Shown here: in pieces, positions 1 through 10,088 of the stretch
Layout: each line of letters starts with the position of its first letter
How positions within the stretch are numbered: position 1 is the first letter of the stretch
Assembly: GCF_000422645.1 (NCBI RefSeq)
Contig: NZ_AUGL01000001.1
Span: forward strand, 186,001 to 250,000
Source: Ferrimonas futtsuensis DSM 18154
GTDB lineage: Bacteria > Pseudomonadota > Gammaproteobacteria > Enterobacterales > Shewanellaceae
Reading direction: 5' to 3'
DNA length: 64,000 nucleotides
Program-made: the position numbers and the translations under genes
Notes under the pieces: model-generated
Databases searched by the model: none
The model's input: only the letters and a program-made list of their open reading frames with translations
Told to the model about the DNA's origin: nothing

Positions 1-228
1 ACGCTGGTACAGGTACCAGGCCAGGGTAAAGAGTACCGACAGAGTCGCAAACAGCACCCATTGGTTCTCCGCCTTGATGTCACTGAGGCGAGCCACCACA
101 CTGGTGGCCATGGCCGCCCCGCCTATCCATAGCAGATAGCCCCCGGAACCGAGCAACTCCAGAGTCAGCAACACCAGCCCCAGGATCAGCCAGTAGGTGG
201 CGTTCATGGAGAGAAAGAGATCTATCAC
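1..228 (-). CDS. NfeD-like membrane protein, partial (N-terminal 76 residues)
   Basis: The reading frame opens with GTG, overlaps the stop codon of the upstream SPFH gene (GTGA), and runs off the left edge in frame. The visible part has hydrophobic helices (about residues 12-27, 30-45 and 58-74) and a Gly-rich turn ([14 protein letters not shown]) typical of the membrane part of short NfeD proteins. The C-terminal OB-fold domain would lie outside the window. NfeD proteins are commonly encoded next to SPFH/stomatin-like proteins and are thought to act with them in membrane microdomains. Overlap with qmcA implies translational coupling. Confidence 0.85.
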   Translation of the reverse strand, partial: MIDLFLSMNATYWLILGLVLLTLELLGSGGYLLWIGGAAMATSVVARLSDIKAENQWVLFATLSVLFTLAWYLYQR

Positions 229-1157
229 GACTGCTTCCTCACAGTCTCAATCAGCTGGGTAATGCCGGCAACGGAGCCCGCCAGGTTGCTGCCCTCCATG
301 GGCAGCAGCACCAGCTTACTGGAGTCGGCAGTACCGATGTTGGAGAGGGCCTCAGTGTACTTCTGGGCGATGAAGTAGTTGATGGCATTCAGGTCACCCT
401 GGGCGATGGCATTGGACACCGTGGTGGTGGCGTTGGCTTCCGCTTCGGCCTGACGTTCGCGGGCTTCCGCCTCGAGGAAGGCCGCCTGACGCTCGCCCTC
501 CGCGCGCAGTACCGCCGCCTGCTTCTCACCGTCCGCCTTGAGGATGGCCGACTGCTTCACCCCTTCCGCCTCCAGGATCTCGGCCCGCTTGGAGCGGTCC
601 GCCTTCAGTTGGGCGTTCATCGCCTCGATCAGCTCTCGCGGCGGGGCGATGTCCTTGATCTCGATACGGGTCACCTTGACACCCCAGGGCTGAGTGGCCG
701 CATCCACCACCGCCAGCAGACGATCGTTGATCTCGTCCCGGCGGGAGAGCATCTCATCCAACTCCATGGAGCCCAGCACGGTACGCAGGTTGGTCATCGC
801 CAGGTTCTGGATGGCGTTCTCCAGGTCGTTCACCTCGTAGGAGGCGCGGGCCGCATCCACCACCTGGATGAAGGTCACCCCATCCACAGTCACGTTGGCG
901 TTATCTTTGCTGATCACCACCTGACTGGGGATATCCAGCACCCGCTCCATCATGTTGACCTTATTATTAATCTGGTCGACAAAGGGGACGATCAGATGCA
1001 GGCCGGGCTTCAGGGAGGTGGTGTAGCGGCCGAAGCGCTCGACGTTCCACTCATGGCCCTGGGGCACGATCTTAACCGCGGTGAACACCGCCACCAGGGC
1101 GAAGACCACGAAGATGATGCTGGGACCCAGCAGCTCGATTAGAAGACCTATGTCCAT
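225..1157 (-). CDS. qmcA: SPFH/stomatin-like membrane protein QmcA
   Basis: 310 residues. An N-terminal membrane helix (about 8-30) is followed by the SPFH/band-7 domain (about 30-200, with the [15 protein letters not shown] start typical of the QmcA/YbbK group). A long Ala/Glu/Lys-rich heptad region (about 185-250) with repeats such as EAEGVKQ, KADGEKQ and RAEGERQ forms the coiled coil that drives oligomerisation. QmcA-type proteins build large membrane-bound assemblies; one E. coli role is suppressing loss of FtsH/HtpX. The gene is the first of a two-gene operon with nfeD and diverges from ubiD. Family identity is clear; the exact cellular role is not. Confidence 0.93.
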   Translation of the reverse strand: MDIGLLIELLGPSIIFVVFALVAVFTAVKIVPQGHEWNVERFGRYTTSLKPGLHLIVPFVDQINNKVNMMERVLDIPSQVVISKDNANVTVDGVTFIQVVDAARASYEVNDLENAIQNLAMTNLRTVLGSMELDEMLSRRDEINDRLLAVVDAATQPWGVKVTRIEIKDIAPPRELIEAMNAQLKADRSKRAEILEAEGVKQSAILKADGEKQAAVLRAEGERQAAFLEAEARERQAEAEANATTTVSNAIAQGDLNAINYFIAQKYTEALSNIGTADSSKLVLLPMEGSNLAGSVAGITQLIETVRKQS

Positions 1158-1205
1158 CTCTCTTCCTTATCTCAATGGGTTGAAGGCGGCGACAGCCGGT
1201 GCCTG

Positions 1206-1221
1206 GGACAGTATACTGTCC
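1206..1221. promoter_or_regulatory. Perfect 16-bp palindrome between qmcA and ubiD
   Basis: GGACAGTATACTGTCC is identical to its reverse complement. It lies in the 124-bp divergent intergenic region, 61 bp before the ubiD start and 49 bp from the qmcA start. It is probably a dimeric repressor or activator site that could serve either promoter. The half-sites point the wrong way for LexA (CTG-N10-CAG). The binding protein is unknown. Confidence 0.5.
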
Positions 1222-1281
1222 GGCAATGATGTCATGACCACTTTCGGGAATGATTGCAGTCAGTAATGTAGAGACTATCGC

Positions 1282-2748
1282 ATGAAATTCAGGGATATAC
1301 GAGAGTTCATCAACCACCTCGAACAAGAGGGGGAGCTCAAACGGGTGACCGAACAGGTGGATCCTCACCTGGAGATGACCGAGATCAGCGACCGGGTGCT
1401 GCGCAACGGCGGTCCCGCGCTGCTGTTTGAAAACGTCAAAGGCAAGCAGATGCCGGTACTGGCCAACCTGTTTGGCACGCCGAAACGGGTGGCCATGGCC
1501 CTGGGGCGGGAAGACAGCAGCGCCCTGCGGGAGGTCGGCGAGCTGCTGGCCTTCCTCAAGGAACCCGAGGTCCCCTCTGGCTTCAAGGACGCCATCTCCA
1601 AGGTGCCGATGTTCAAGCAAGCGCTGAACATGCCCCCGAAACGAGTCTCCAAGGCGCCGTGTCAGCAGGTGGTGATCAGCGGCGACGATGTGGATCTGAC
1701 CCAGCTGCCTATCCAGCATTGCTGGCCCGGCGACGTGGCACCTCTGGTCACCTGGGGCCTCACCATCACCAAGGGTCCCAACCAGAAACGCCAGAACCTG
1801 GGGATCTATCGCCAGCAGTTGCTGGGCAAGAACAAGCTGATCATGCGCTGGTTGGCCCACCGCGGCGGTGCACTGGACTACAAGGATTTCCAGGAAAAGC
1901 ACCCGGGCGAGCGCTACCCGGTGTCCGTGGCCCTGGGCTCCGATCCTGTGACCATCCTCGGGGCGGTAACCCCAGTGCCCGACGCCATGAGCGAGTATGC
2001 CTTCGCCGGGCTGCTCCGAGGCGAGCGCACCGAGGTGATCAAATCCGTCAGCAATGACCTGGACGTCCCCGCCCACAGCGAGATCATCCTCGAAGGCTAT
2101 CTGGAGCCGGGTGAGGAAGCGGATGAGGGCCCCTATGGCGACCATACGGGTTACTACAACGAGGTGGAGCGCTTCCCGGTGTTCACCGTCACCCACATCA
2201 CCATGCGCAAAGACGCCATCTACCACAGCACCTATACCGGCCGTCCGCCGGATGAGCCCGCCATGCTGGGGGTCGCCCTGAACGAGGTGTTTGTGCCCAT
2301 TCTCAAGAAGCAGTACCCGGAGATTGAGGATTTCTACCTCCCTCCCGAGGGGTGCAGCTACCGGATGGCGGTGATCACCATTAAGAAACAGTATCCTGGC
2401 CACGCCAAGCGGGTGATGATGGGAGCCTGGAGCTTCCTGCGCCAGTTTATGTACACCAAGTTCATCATCATCTGCGACGACGACGTCAATGCCCGGGATT
2501 GGAACGACGTCATCTGGGCACTGACCACCCGAGTGGATCCCACCCGGGATACCCTGGTGGTGGACAACACCCCCATCGACTATCTGGATTTTGCCTCGCC
2601 GGTGGCAGGACTCGGCTCCAAGATGGGCATCGATGCCACCAACAAGTGGCCGGGAGAAACCGACCGTGAATGGGGCGAGCCCATTGTCATGGACGAAGAG
2701 ATCAAGCGCCGGGTGGATGAGCGCTGGTCAGCTCTGGGTATCGATTAG
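1282..2748 (+). CDS. ubiD: 4-hydroxy-3-polyprenylbenzoate decarboxylase UbiD
   Basis: 488 residues, close to E. coli UbiD (497). It removes the ring carboxylate of 4-hydroxy-3-polyprenylbenzoate in ubiquinone biosynthesis, using prenylated FMN made by UbiX, at the inner face of the membrane. UbiD-family landmarks include [14 protein letters not shown] (about 65-78), the [13 protein letters not shown] block (about 170-182) and the [12 protein letters not shown] active-site loop (about 280-291). The next gene is fre, the same pairing as in E. coli. Confidence 0.97.
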   Translation: MKFRDIREFINHLEQEGELKRVTEQVDPHLEMTEISDRVLRNGGPALLFENVKGKQMPVLANLFGTPKRVAMALGREDSSALREVGELLAFLKEPEVPSGFKDAISKVPMFKQALNMPPKRVSKAPCQQVVISGDDVDLTQLPIQHCWPGDVAPLVTWGLTITKGPNQKRQNLGIYRQQLLGKNKLIMRWLAHRGGALDYKDFQEKHPGERYPVSVALGSDPVTILGAVTPVPDAMSEYAFAGLLRGERTEVIKSVSNDLDVPAHSEIILEGYLEPGEEADEGPYGDHTGYYNEVERFPVFTVTHITMRKDAIYHSTYTGRPPDEPAMLGVALNEVFVPILKKQYPEIEDFYLPPEGCSYRMAVITIKKQYPGHAKRVMMGAWSFLRQFMYTKFIIICDDDVNARDWNDVIWALTTRVDPTRDTLVVDNTPIDYLDFASPVAGLGSKMGIDATNKWPGETDREWGEPIVMDEEIKRRVDERWSALGID

Positions 2749-2849
2749 CCCCATCGGAAATATCCTGCTGCCGCCCTGGGGCATGACTGGCCCCAGGGTT
2801 GGCGTTCGCGCTACAATGCGGCGCAAACCGGAATAAGAATGAGAACTCA

Positions 2850-3545
2850 ATGCAAAGGATCAGCTGTAACATCGCCTCGGTGACCCCCCTGTGCGATACC
2901 GTTTTCAAGGTCATTCTCACCCCAGAACATCCTGTCCAATTCCAGGCCGGTCAGTACCTGACTGTGGTCATGGGCGAAGAGGACAAGCGCCCCTTCTCCA
3001 TCGCGTCCAGCCCGGTGGACGGCAGTCAGCTGGAGCTGCACATCGGCGCTTCGGTCGCCGAGAGCTACGCCATGCAGGTGATCGAGCGCCTCAATGAGAG
3101 CGACAGCATCGATGTCGAACTGCCCTTTGGCGACGCTTACCTGCGTCAGGAGAGTGACCGCCCCCGCCTGCTGGTGGCCGGCGGTACCGGTTTCTCCTAC
3201 ATCAACGCCATCATGGACACCCTGATTGCCAAGGGTGACACCACCACCACCTTCCTCTACTGGGGGTGTCGTGACCGGCAGGCCATGTACCTGGAAGACA
3301 AAGCCAGCGCCTGGGCAAAGCAGCTGCCCCACCTCACTTTCGTGCCTGTGTTTGACCAAGCCCAAGAGGGCGCGCGTCAGGGTACGGTGATCGACGCCAT
3401 CTGCAGTGACTTTATCGGGTTGGGCGAGTACGACATCTACATCGCCGGCCGCTTCGAGATGGCCGGGGCCGCCCGGGAGGCGTTCCGCCAGCATGGGGTG
3501 GATGAAGCCCACCTCTATGGCGATGCCTACGCCTTTATGAAGTAG
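2850..3545 (+). CDS. fre: NAD(P)H-flavin reductase Fre
   Basis: 231 residues, starting at the ATG that gives MQRISCNIAS, like the E. coli Fre N-terminus; an upstream in-frame extension has no family support. It reduces free riboflavin, FMN or FAD with NAD(P)H. The flavin-binding motif RPFSIASSP is at about 47-55 and the pyridine-nucleotide motif VAGGTGFSYI at about 109-118, as in the ferredoxin-NADP reductase fold. It lies 101 bp after ubiD and is followed by a strong hairpin terminator. It may supply reduced flavin for prenyl-FMN chemistry, which is inference from the neighbourhood. Confidence 0.95.
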   Translation: MQRISCNIASVTPLCDTVFKVILTPEHPVQFQAGQYLTVVMGEEDKRPFSIASSPVDGSQLELHIGASVAESYAMQVIERLNESDSIDVELPFGDAYLRQESDRPRLLVAGGTGFSYINAIMDTLIAKGDTTTTFLYWGCRDRQAMYLEDKASAWAKQLPHLTFVPVFDQAQEGARQGTVIDAICSDFIGLGEYDIYIAGRFEMAGAAREAFRQHGVDEAHLYGDAYAFMK

Positions 3546-3564
3546 TGCTTTGCACCACTAACCA

Positions 3565-3597
3565 TAAAAAAACACCGCCAACTGGCGGTGTTTTGTT
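3565..3597. terminator. Bidirectional intrinsic terminator between fre and ubiA
   Basis: The stem ACACCGCCA/TGGCGGTGT (3572-3580 and 3583-3591) is flanked by an A-run on the left and TTTTGTT on the right. It can stop fre on the plus strand and ubiA on the minus strand. Confidence 0.9.
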
Positions 3598-3617
3598 ATG
3601 GGACAGAGCGTCCGCCA

Positions 3618-4529
3618 TCAGCTGATGGCGTAACTGGCGACCACACCGGTAAACAGCGCCAGCCCCGCCCAGTTGTTATTGAGAAACGCCTTGAAGCACA
3701 GCGCCCGATCCCGATGGCGAATCAGCCTCTGCTGATAGAGGAAGAGCGACGCCATGGCGACCATGCCGACATAGTATGGCCAGGCCAGTCCCAGGCGAAC
3801 ACCCAGGCTGATCAGCAGGCCAAGACAGACCATCTGCAGCAGGGCGATGATGCGCTTGTCCCAACGGCCGAACCAGATGGCGGTGGAGCGAATGCCCACC
3901 TTGAGGTCATCCTCCTTATCCACCATGCCATACATGGTGTCGTAGGCCACAGTCCAGCACCAGTGGGCCAGGAACATGATCCAGGCTTCCACAGGCACGG
4001 CACCGGTCTGGGCGGCGAAGGCCATGGGAATGGACCAGCTCCACACCACCCCCAGCACCATCTGGGGGCCGGGGAAAAAACGCTTGGTGAAGGGGTAGAT
4101 CACCGTCAGGGCGATCCCCACAAAGCTCATCATGATGGTGAGGGTATTGAGGGTCAGCACCAGGGAGAAACAGATAAGTCCCAGCACCACAAAGAGTGCC
4201 AGTGCCTCCCAGGCTTGCAACTCACCACTGGCCAGGGGGCGCCCCTTGGTGCGCTCCACATGCCCGTCGAGATCCCGATCGGCGTAATCGTTAATGATGC
4301 AGCCGTTGGCGCGGGTCAGCCAGACACCGATGAAGAACACCAGCAGGACCCGGGTTTCCGGCGCGCCGTCGTGGGCCGCCAGCCAGATGGCTGACAGGGT
4401 GGGCCAAAGCAGCAGGAAGGTTCCTATAGGGCGATCCAGCCGGGCCAACCTCACATAGGGGCCCAGGCGATCACGCATAACAGCTAGCATCATCCGTGCA
4501 CGGTCTCTTAAGAGTTCAACTGCGGCCAT
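3618..4529 (-). CDS. ubiA: 4-hydroxybenzoate polyprenyltransferase UbiA
   Basis: An integral membrane enzyme that attaches the polyprenyl chain to 4-hydroxybenzoate, the first membrane step of ubiquinone synthesis. Both Asp-rich motifs are present: [11 protein letters not shown] (about 80-90) and [13 protein letters not shown] (about 205), with about eight or nine hydrophobic helices between and after them. The frame gives 303 residues against 290 in E. coli. The in-frame ATG 51 bp further in (residue 18, just before the conserved domain) is a plausible alternative start. Confidence 0.95.
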   Translation of the reverse strand: MAAVELLRDRARMMLAVMRDRLGPYVRLARLDRPIGTFLLLWPTLSAIWLAAHDGAPETRVLLVFFIGVWLTRANGCIINDYADRDLDGHVERTKGRPLASGELQAWEALALFVVLGLICFSLVLTLNTLTIMMSFVGIALTVIYPFTKRFFPGPQMVLGVVWSWSIPMAFAAQTGAVPVEAWIMFLAHWCWTVAYDTMYGMVDKEDDLKVGIRSTAIWFGRWDKRIIALLQMVCLGLLISLGVRLGLAWPYYVGMVAMASLFLYQQRLIRHRDRALCFKAFLNNNWAGLALFTGVVASYAIS

Positions 4530-4564
4530 TATGCGTGATCCAGATCAGATTTTACAGTGGCTTG

Positions 4565-6196
4565 CTAACCGCTGAAGCTGAATCTCTGCAGTTGATTCTG
4601 CAAGGATGCGGCGTGGTCCAACAGGGCCTGACTCTGTCTGGCCACCTGCTGAGCCTGCATCTCTACCTCACTGCCCGACTCGTTGGCGCGAATCAGATTC
4701 TGGTTGATCTCTTCGGCCACGGCGCTCTGCTGTTCGGAGGCCGTGGCAATCTGGCCAGCACGATCATTGGCATCTCGGATGCGGCTCACCACCTGCTGCA
4801 GTTCCAGGGCCATCGCCTTGCTTTCAGCCGCACTGTCGCTGGCCAGGGTAGTACAGCTGCCCATGGCTTCCACAGACACCATGGCGCCCCTCTGCAGGGT
4901 TTCGATGGTGCTCTGCACCTGGGAGGTGGACTCCCGGGTTCGGGCTGCCAGGCCGCGCACCTCGTCGGCCACCACGGCGAAGCCCCGGCCCTGCTCTCCG
5001 GCCCGGGCCGCCTCGATGGCGGCATTAAGGGCCAGCAAGTTGGTCTGTTCGGAGATGCCGTTGATCACATCGGTGATCTCGCCGATCGCCTGCACCCCCT
5101 GGTGCAGTTCGCGGATGCGATCGGCACTGGCACTCACACTGGCCGCCAGTTCATTGATCCGCTCCTCGGCCTGATGCATCCGCTGCTGACCCTGTTCACT
5201 GCTGTCGCTGGCGGCATGAGTGGTGGTGGCGGTCTGTTCGGCATTGTTGGCCACGTCGCCAATGGTGTGGCTCATCTCATTGACCGCGGTAGCCACCTGC
5301 TGCAGCTGAGACTGTTGCTCGGTAATGGAGTGACGGCTGGCCTGGGCTGAGTCGGCCAGGGCCAGGGCCTGCTTCTGAGCATCGGTGGCAGTGCGCTTCA
5401 CTTCGGAGAGCACGGTCACCAGGGACTGGCGCATCTTACCCAGGGCCTGGGCCAGATGACCCAGCTCGTCCCTGCGATCATGCAGATGGCTGTCTTTGTC
5501 CCCCAGATCGCCGTCGGCCATGGCATCACAGGCCACCTCCAGCTCATGGATGGCGGTCGCAATGTCCCGCCGGACGAAGTGGCTCACCAACTGGGTGACG
5601 GCTGTGGCGATCAGCGACACCCAGATCAGTCTGATCACCAGGTCCCAGAACAACGCCTGACCATTGGCGTGCTCGATGCCGGCACCGATCACCCAGTTCC
5701 AATCATCATCCCGCACAACGTAGCCGGTTTTCTCCACCGGCTTACCGTCGCTGCCCTTGAGGTAGTAGGTCAGGAAGCCCTGTCCCTGGCTTCGACCCAG
5801 GTTGACCATCTCCTGCCAGAAGGGGGACCCATTGAGGTCGGTCTCACCGGTGATGTCCTGACCCAGAGCGTCGGTCTTATAGGGGTGGGCCAACAATTTG
5901 CCATCGGTACCCAGCACCCAGAAATAGTGCTTACCCTCAAACCTGAGCTGGGTCAGGGCCGCCAGCGCCTGAGCCTTGGCCTGTTCCTCTCCCAGGGTTG
6001 CCGCCTGACTCTGGTAGAAGGTCACCAGAGAGTGCGCCTGATCCAGGTGCCCCCTGAGGGCCTGATCCGTAGCATCGTTGATGCGACTTTTAAGGAGGTT
6101 GGCGGAAAAGATAAGCAGCCACAGGGTGGCAATAATGGAGAGGATGACCAGAAGCCACAGCTTCTTGCTGATAGAAATTCGCTTCAGTAACAGCAC
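4565..6196 (-). CDS. Methyl-accepting chemotaxis protein with periplasmic Cache domain
   Basis: 543 residues. Membrane helix 1 (about 13-34) leads to a periplasmic region (about 35-185) resembling a single Cache_2 domain ([20 protein letters not shown], later [17 protein letters not shown]). Membrane helix 2 (about 187-207) is followed by a HAMP segment and the cytoplasmic signalling domain, which has the hairpin signature [20 protein letters not shown] and [13 protein letters not shown]. The receptor should sense a small ligand directly in the periplasm, often an organic acid or amino acid in this Cache class. The ligand cannot be read from the sequence. Confidence 0.94.
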   Translation of the reverse strand: MLLLKRISISKKLWLLVILSIIATLWLLIFSANLLKSRINDATDQALRGHLDQAHSLVTFYQSQAATLGEEQAKAQALAALTQLRFEGKHYFWVLGTDGKLLAHPYKTDALGQDITGETDLNGSPFWQEMVNLGRSQGQGFLTYYLKGSDGKPVEKTGYVVRDDDWNWVIGAGIEHANGQALFWDLVIRLIWVSLIATAVTQLVSHFVRRDIATAIHELEVACDAMADGDLGDKDSHLHDRRDELGHLAQALGKMRQSLVTVLSEVKRTATDAQKQALALADSAQASRHSITEQQSQLQQVATAVNEMSHTIGDVANNAEQTATTTHAASDSSEQGQQRMHQAEERINELAASVSASADRIRELHQGVQAIGEITDVINGISEQTNLLALNAAIEAARAGEQGRGFAVVADEVRGLAARTRESTSQVQSTIETLQRGAMVSVEAMGSCTTLASDSAAESKAMALELQQVVSRIRDANDRAGQIATASEQQSAVAEEINQNLIRANESGSEVEMQAQQVARQSQALLDHAASLQNQLQRFSFSG

Positions 6197-6346
6197 TTTA
6201 ACTTCTTCCTTGAGAGACGTGTAACCGCAAAATACACGCTTCTCAAGGTGGGGTACTGATCTGGATCACGACTGTAACAACTTCGACGAGATCCCCGCCC
6301 CCAGTTCACTATCCATCGGGCTCAGCAGAGCAAGTAATCCGCTCGC

Positions 6347-6850
6347 CTACAGCCAGCGCCGCTGGCCATAATCCAGAGTCGGCTGCACACTGAAGCGACC
6401 ATGGCGGTCTTTGCGCATCACCTTGTCAAAACCCTGCTTGTCCAACTGCACCAGCAACTGATGATCCCCGGCCTCGAAGTAGACCCTGTCCTGATCCGAC
6501 AGGGCATCATCCACCACCACCGGCAGGTTGTAGGCCTGACCTAGGGCCGGCAGGGCACCGAACTGGCAATCGGGGAAGCTGCGAGCCGCTTCCACCTCCT
6601 CCATCAGACTGAACTCCCGCTCCATGAGCTCTCCCAGGCGCTTGAGGCGAATGCGGCGATCGGCGGGGAGCACCGCCATCAAGTGGCGTCCCTCATGATC
6701 TTCCAGCATCACTGCCTTGGCCACCTGCTGCTTGGGAATGCCGGCGCTGATGGCGGACTGCAGGGCTGACTCGGTGTAGGGGTGTGACACCACCTTGAAA
6801 GGGATGCCGTTCTGATTCAGGTATTCACTGACGCTGATAGCAATGCCCAT
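6347..6850 (-). CDS. YbaK/ProX-type aminoacyl-tRNA deacylase
   Basis: 167 residues, one YbaK/EbsC editing domain. It shows an N-terminal region around VVSHPYTESA, then the conserved AKAVMLEDHEGRHLMAVLPADRRI block carrying the family Lys, and a C-terminal VYFEAGDHQLLVQL strand. Proteins of this family hydrolyse mischarged tRNAs in trans. Here the domain stands alone. The exact mischarged substrate is not predictable by eye. It lies between the chemoreceptor and uvrD with no sign of an operon. Confidence 0.85.
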   Translation of the reverse strand: MGIAISVSEYLNQNGIPFKVVSHPYTESALQSAISAGIPKQQVAKAVMLEDHEGRHLMAVLPADRRIRLKRLGELMEREFSLMEEVEAARSFPDCQFGALPALGQAYNLPVVVDDALSDQDRVYFEAGDHQLLVQLDKQGFDKVMRKDRHGRFSVQPTLDYGQRRWL

Positions 6851-6996
6851 TTCCCATCCTCCTCACCAAGAAAGAGCCTCAGTTTAAGTGTAGGGGGTGT
6901 GGGCCCTGAGGGCGCAGTTTTGCGCCCACTTTGTGTGGATTGGCGGCGCGGTCGCCGGCTTGGGTCGTCGGTTCGGGCACCGACCCCGAAGAACCA

Positions 6997-9171
6997 TTAG
7001 ACGGGTTGCAGCCTGGCGTAAGCCACCACCAGCCATTTGATCCCCTGGCCATCGAACGCCACCTGCACCCGACTCTGAGGACCGGTCCCTTCATAGTTGA
7101 TGATCACCCCGTCGCCGAACTTGGGGTGCTTGACCCGTTGCCCCAGTTTTAATCCGGTGTTGTCGAAGCTCTCCTGGGTACGGCTGAAGCGATTGACCGC
7201 CTTGGCCTGAGTCACCTGAGTCTGAGGGCGGATCTGCTCCAGATACTGCTCCGGGATCTCACTGAGGAAGCGGGACGCCTTGGCAAAGGTCTCCCGACCA
7301 TAGATACGACGGCTTTCTGCATAGGTAAGGTAGAGTTTCTCCATGGCCCGGGTCATGCCGACGTAGCAGAGGCGACGCTCCTCTTCGAGGCGGTCCCCCT
7401 CCTCTACGGCCTTCTGGCTGGGGAACATCCCCTCTTCGACACCGCAGATGAACACCAGGGGAAACTCCAGACCCTTGGCGGAGTGCAGGGTCATCATCTG
7501 CACCGCATCCTCACTGTCGCTGGCCTGATTCTCCCCCGCCTCCAGGGCGGCATGGGCCAGGAAGGCGTTGAGATCGCTCATCTCATCCGCTTCCTCCGGT
7601 TTCTCGAAGGTGCCGGCGGCGGTCACCAGTTCCTGCAAGTTTTCCACCCGGGCCTGCCCCTTCTCCCCCTTCTCCTGCTCATACATGCTCTTCAGTCCGG
7701 AGTGCTGAATCACATGATCGGTCGCCAATTTCAGGCTGAGATCGTCGGTCTCATCCTCCAGCTCCTCCACCAGAGACATGAAGCCACGAACCGCGTTGGC
7801 TGCCCGCCCGGAGAGGGCTTTTTCGTTGAGCAGCTGCTGACAGGCGCGCCACAGGGAGAGTCCGTGCTGACGGGCGGTGGTTCGGAGTATGTCCAGGGTG
7901 CGATCGCCAATGCCTCGCGCCGGAGTATTGACCACCCGCTCGAAGGCGGCATCATCCCCCCGGTTGGCCACCAGACGCATATAGGCCAGGGCGTCCTTGA
8001 TCTCCTGACGCTCGAAGAAGCGCAGCCCGCCGTAGATACGGTAGGCCACCTGCTGATGCAGCAGTGCCTCCTCCAGTACCCGCGACTGGGCGTTGGAACG
8101 ATAGAGCACGGCACAATCGGAGAGGGCCCCGCCCTGCTCCAGGTGCTGACGGATGCGACTGACAATAAAGCGCGCTTCCTCCAGCTCATTGAACGCCTGG
8201 AACACCGAGATCAGATCGCCGTCCCGCCCTTCGGTCCACAACTCCTTGCCCATGCGCTCGGCGTTGTTGGCGATCAAAGTGTTGGAAGCCGACAGGATGT
8301 TGGCGGTAGAGCGGTAGTTCTGCTCCAGGCGGATCACCTGGGAGCCGGGGAAGTCATCCAGAAACTTGGATAGGTTCTCCACCTTAGCGCCTCGCCAACC
8401 GTAGATGGACTGGTCGTCGTCGCCGACGATCATCACGTTGGTGGTGTTGCCGGCCAACAGGCGAATCCAGGCGTACTGAATGGCGTTGGTGTCCTGGAAC
8501 TCATCCACCAGCAGATGACGGAAACGCCCCTGGTAGTGCGCCAGGATATGGGGGTGGTTCAGCCACAACTCATGGGCTCGCAGCAACAGCTCGGCAAAAT
8601 CCACCAGGCCGGCCCGATCGCAGGCGTCCTGATAAGTGGTATAGATGCGCAGCAGGGTCTGCTCCATGGGGTGATGGCTGGCATCGATGTGCCTGGGACG
8701 CAGCCCCTCATCCTTCTTGGCGTTGATGTAGCCCATCGCCTGGCGGGGCGGCCAACGCTTCTCATCCAGGTCCAGGCTTTTGAGAATGCGGCGGATCATC
8801 CGGTACTGGTCATCGGCGTCCAGAATCTGGAACCCTTCCGGCAACCCGGCTTCCTGATGATGGGCCCTGAGCAGTCGATGGGCCAGGCCGTGGAAGGTGC
8901 CAATCCACATGCGGTTCATGGGCCCCCCCACCAGGGACTCAATCCGGCCGCGCATCTCCGCCGCCGCCTTGTTGGTGAAGGTCACCGCCAGGATGGCGAA
9001 GGGGCTCTCGCCCTGATCATTGAGTAACCAGGCGATGCGGTGGGTCAGAACCCGGGTTTTACCGCTTCCGGCCCCAGCCAGCACCAACAGGGAGCCCGGC
9101 GCCGACTCCACCGCCGCCCGCTGCTTATCATTGAGCGAATCGAGGAGGGGGTGAGAGTGTGCTGCAGTCAT
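6997..9171 (-). CDS. uvrD: DNA helicase II UvrD
   Basis: 724 residues (E. coli 720). A superfamily 1A 3'-to-5' helicase for nucleotide-excision and mismatch repair. Walker A LAGAGSGKTR is at 31-40; motif II LLVDEFQDTN at about 219-228; GDDDQSIYGWRGA follows; motif IV-VI blocks include VMTLHSAKGLEFPLVF-type residues near 560-575 and VGMTRAMEKLYL near 605. The C-terminal VKHPKFGDGVI tail typical of UvrD/PcrA is present. It is downstream of yigB, with a LexA box in the gap. Confidence 0.98.
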   Translation of the reverse strand: MTAAHSHPLLDSLNDKQRAAVESAPGSLLVLAGAGSGKTRVLTHRIAWLLNDQGESPFAILAVTFTNKAAAEMRGRIESLVGGPMNRMWIGTFHGLAHRLLRAHHQEAGLPEGFQILDADDQYRMIRRILKSLDLDEKRWPPRQAMGYINAKKDEGLRPRHIDASHHPMEQTLLRIYTTYQDACDRAGLVDFAELLLRAHELWLNHPHILAHYQGRFRHLLVDEFQDTNAIQYAWIRLLAGNTTNVMIVGDDDQSIYGWRGAKVENLSKFLDDFPGSQVIRLEQNYRSTANILSASNTLIANNAERMGKELWTEGRDGDLISVFQAFNELEEARFIVSRIRQHLEQGGALSDCAVLYRSNAQSRVLEEALLHQQVAYRIYGGLRFFERQEIKDALAYMRLVANRGDDAAFERVVNTPARGIGDRTLDILRTTARQHGLSLWRACQQLLNEKALSGRAANAVRGFMSLVEELEDETDDLSLKLATDHVIQHSGLKSMYEQEKGEKGQARVENLQELVTAAGTFEKPEEADEMSDLNAFLAHAALEAGENQASDSEDAVQMMTLHSAKGLEFPLVFICGVEEGMFPSQKAVEEGDRLEEERRLCYVGMTRAMEKLYLTYAESRRIYGRETFAKASRFLSEIPEQYLEQIRPQTQVTQAKAVNRFSRTQESFDNTGLKLGQRVKHPKFGDGVIINYEGTGPQSRVQVAFDGQGIKWLVVAYARLQPV

Positions 9172-9211
9172 GATGGGGCTCCGGGGACAAAAAAGGCACT
9201 ATACCAAAAAA

Positions 9212-9231
9212 CACTGAATATTTAACCAGTA
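9212..9231 (-). promoter_or_regulatory. LexA (SOS) box upstream of uvrD
   Basis: CACTGAATATTTAACCAGTA contains CTG-N10-CAG with an AT-rich core and matches the gammaproteobacterial LexA consensus well. It sits in the 61-bp gap between yigB and uvrD, so uvrD can be damage-induced separately from yigB, as in E. coli. Confidence 0.8.
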
Positions 9232-9232
9232 C

Positions 9233-9946
9233 TCAAAGGGGCAATTGCAACAGCTGCTCCAGTTGGCTGAAGCTGAAGGTCGGCAGACTGCGCCCCATGG
9301 GCCTGGGCGCTTGACCATAGGGAGGCGTCAGCCAGCCACTCTGACACCCAACCCGGTTTGCGCCCTGAATGTCCGCCCTGGGGTGATCGCCGATGTGCAG
9401 CAGAGCGGCAGGCTCGATATCCAGGCGCGCCAGGCTGGTTAGGAACAGCTCTTTGTCCGGTTTCATGCGGCCATCGGGGCCGGCATGGACGCTGAACTGA
9501 AACGGCGCATCCGGCCAGAAGCGCGCCAGGCTGGCGTTGCCATTGGTGATGGCCACCAGAGGGCGGCGCTGGGCCAGAGTCGCCAATGTCCGCTTAACCT
9601 CCGGCGCCAAGGCGATCTCGGAGCGCCACTCCAGGAAGTTGGCCATGGCCCCATCCGCCAGTTCCTCGGCTTCGCACTGCTGAGCCCCCAGGGCCTTGAG
9701 CCCCGTTTCCAGGGTGCGATGCCGCAACTTGGTGGTGTCATGCCTCAATTCTGGCGCCTCGATCAGCATCAGGCGCTTCTGTTCACGCCACCAAGCGCTA
9801 TCTTCCGCCTTCGCATGGAAATGGTGTCCCAGCCAGGCCATCAGCCGGGATTCCGCCGCCAGCAGAACCGGCTTGTTGTTATACAGGGTGTCATCCAGAT
9901 CAAAACTCAAGGCTTCGATGGGACAGAGGCGGCGATAAAACTTCAT
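9233..9946 (-). CDS. yigB: HAD-family phosphatase YigB
   Basis: 237 residues. HAD motif I FDLDDTLYNN (nucleophile Asp16, Asp18), motif II ITNGN, motif III Lys in RMKPDKELF and motif IV HIGDHPRADIQGA are all present, with a C1-type cap domain between I and II. E. coli YigB dephosphorylates the riboflavin precursor 5-amino-6-(5-phosphoribitylamino)uracil and FMN. In many gammaproteobacteria it follows xerC and precedes uvrD. Here uvrD still follows, but xerC lies 49 kb away on the other strand. Confidence 0.93.
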   Translation of the reverse strand: MKFYRRLCPIEALSFDLDDTLYNNKPVLLAAESRLMAWLGHHFHAKAEDSAWWREQKRLMLIEAPELRHDTTKLRHRTLETGLKALGAQQCEAEELADGAMANFLEWRSEIALAPEVKRTLATLAQRRPLVAITNGNASLARFWPDAPFQFSVHAGPDGRMKPDKELFLTSLARLDIEPAALLHIGDHPRADIQGANRVGCQSGWLTPPYGQAPRPMGRSLPTFSFSQLEQLLQLPL

Positions 9947-10088
9947 GAGACTCCAGCGGCTGAACGGACTCGAGGCACCAGAATACTCCGGCCCAGCCGG
10001 CGGCCCAACAGAAAAAAATGCGGAAACCGTGAAATGTCCAGGTCCCCTGCTCGGTCTTATAGGGTGACTGTCCTTTCAGTTTCATCAT
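9900..10088 (-). CDS. Possible small hydrophobic protein upstream of yigB
   Basis: A 62-codon frame starts at tandem ATGs (10088/10085) after AAGGA and overlaps the yigB start by 47 bp. It has one candidate membrane helix (FRIFFCWAAGWAGVFWCLES). I do not recognise it. It may be a coupled small protein or a chance frame in the yigB leader; the ribosome-binding site is the main argument for it. Confidence 0.3.
   Translation of the reverse strand: MMKLKGQSPYKTEQGTWTFHGFRIFFCWAAGWAGVFWCLESVQPLESHEVLSPPLSHRSLEF

Noticed and set aside
1206-1221. LexA box
   Set aside because: Half-sites are ACAG...CTGT, the reverse of the CTG-N10-CAG order.
1072-2403. 443-codon minus-strand frame opposite ubiD
   Set aside because: Shadow of ubiD and the divergent promoter region; no family features.
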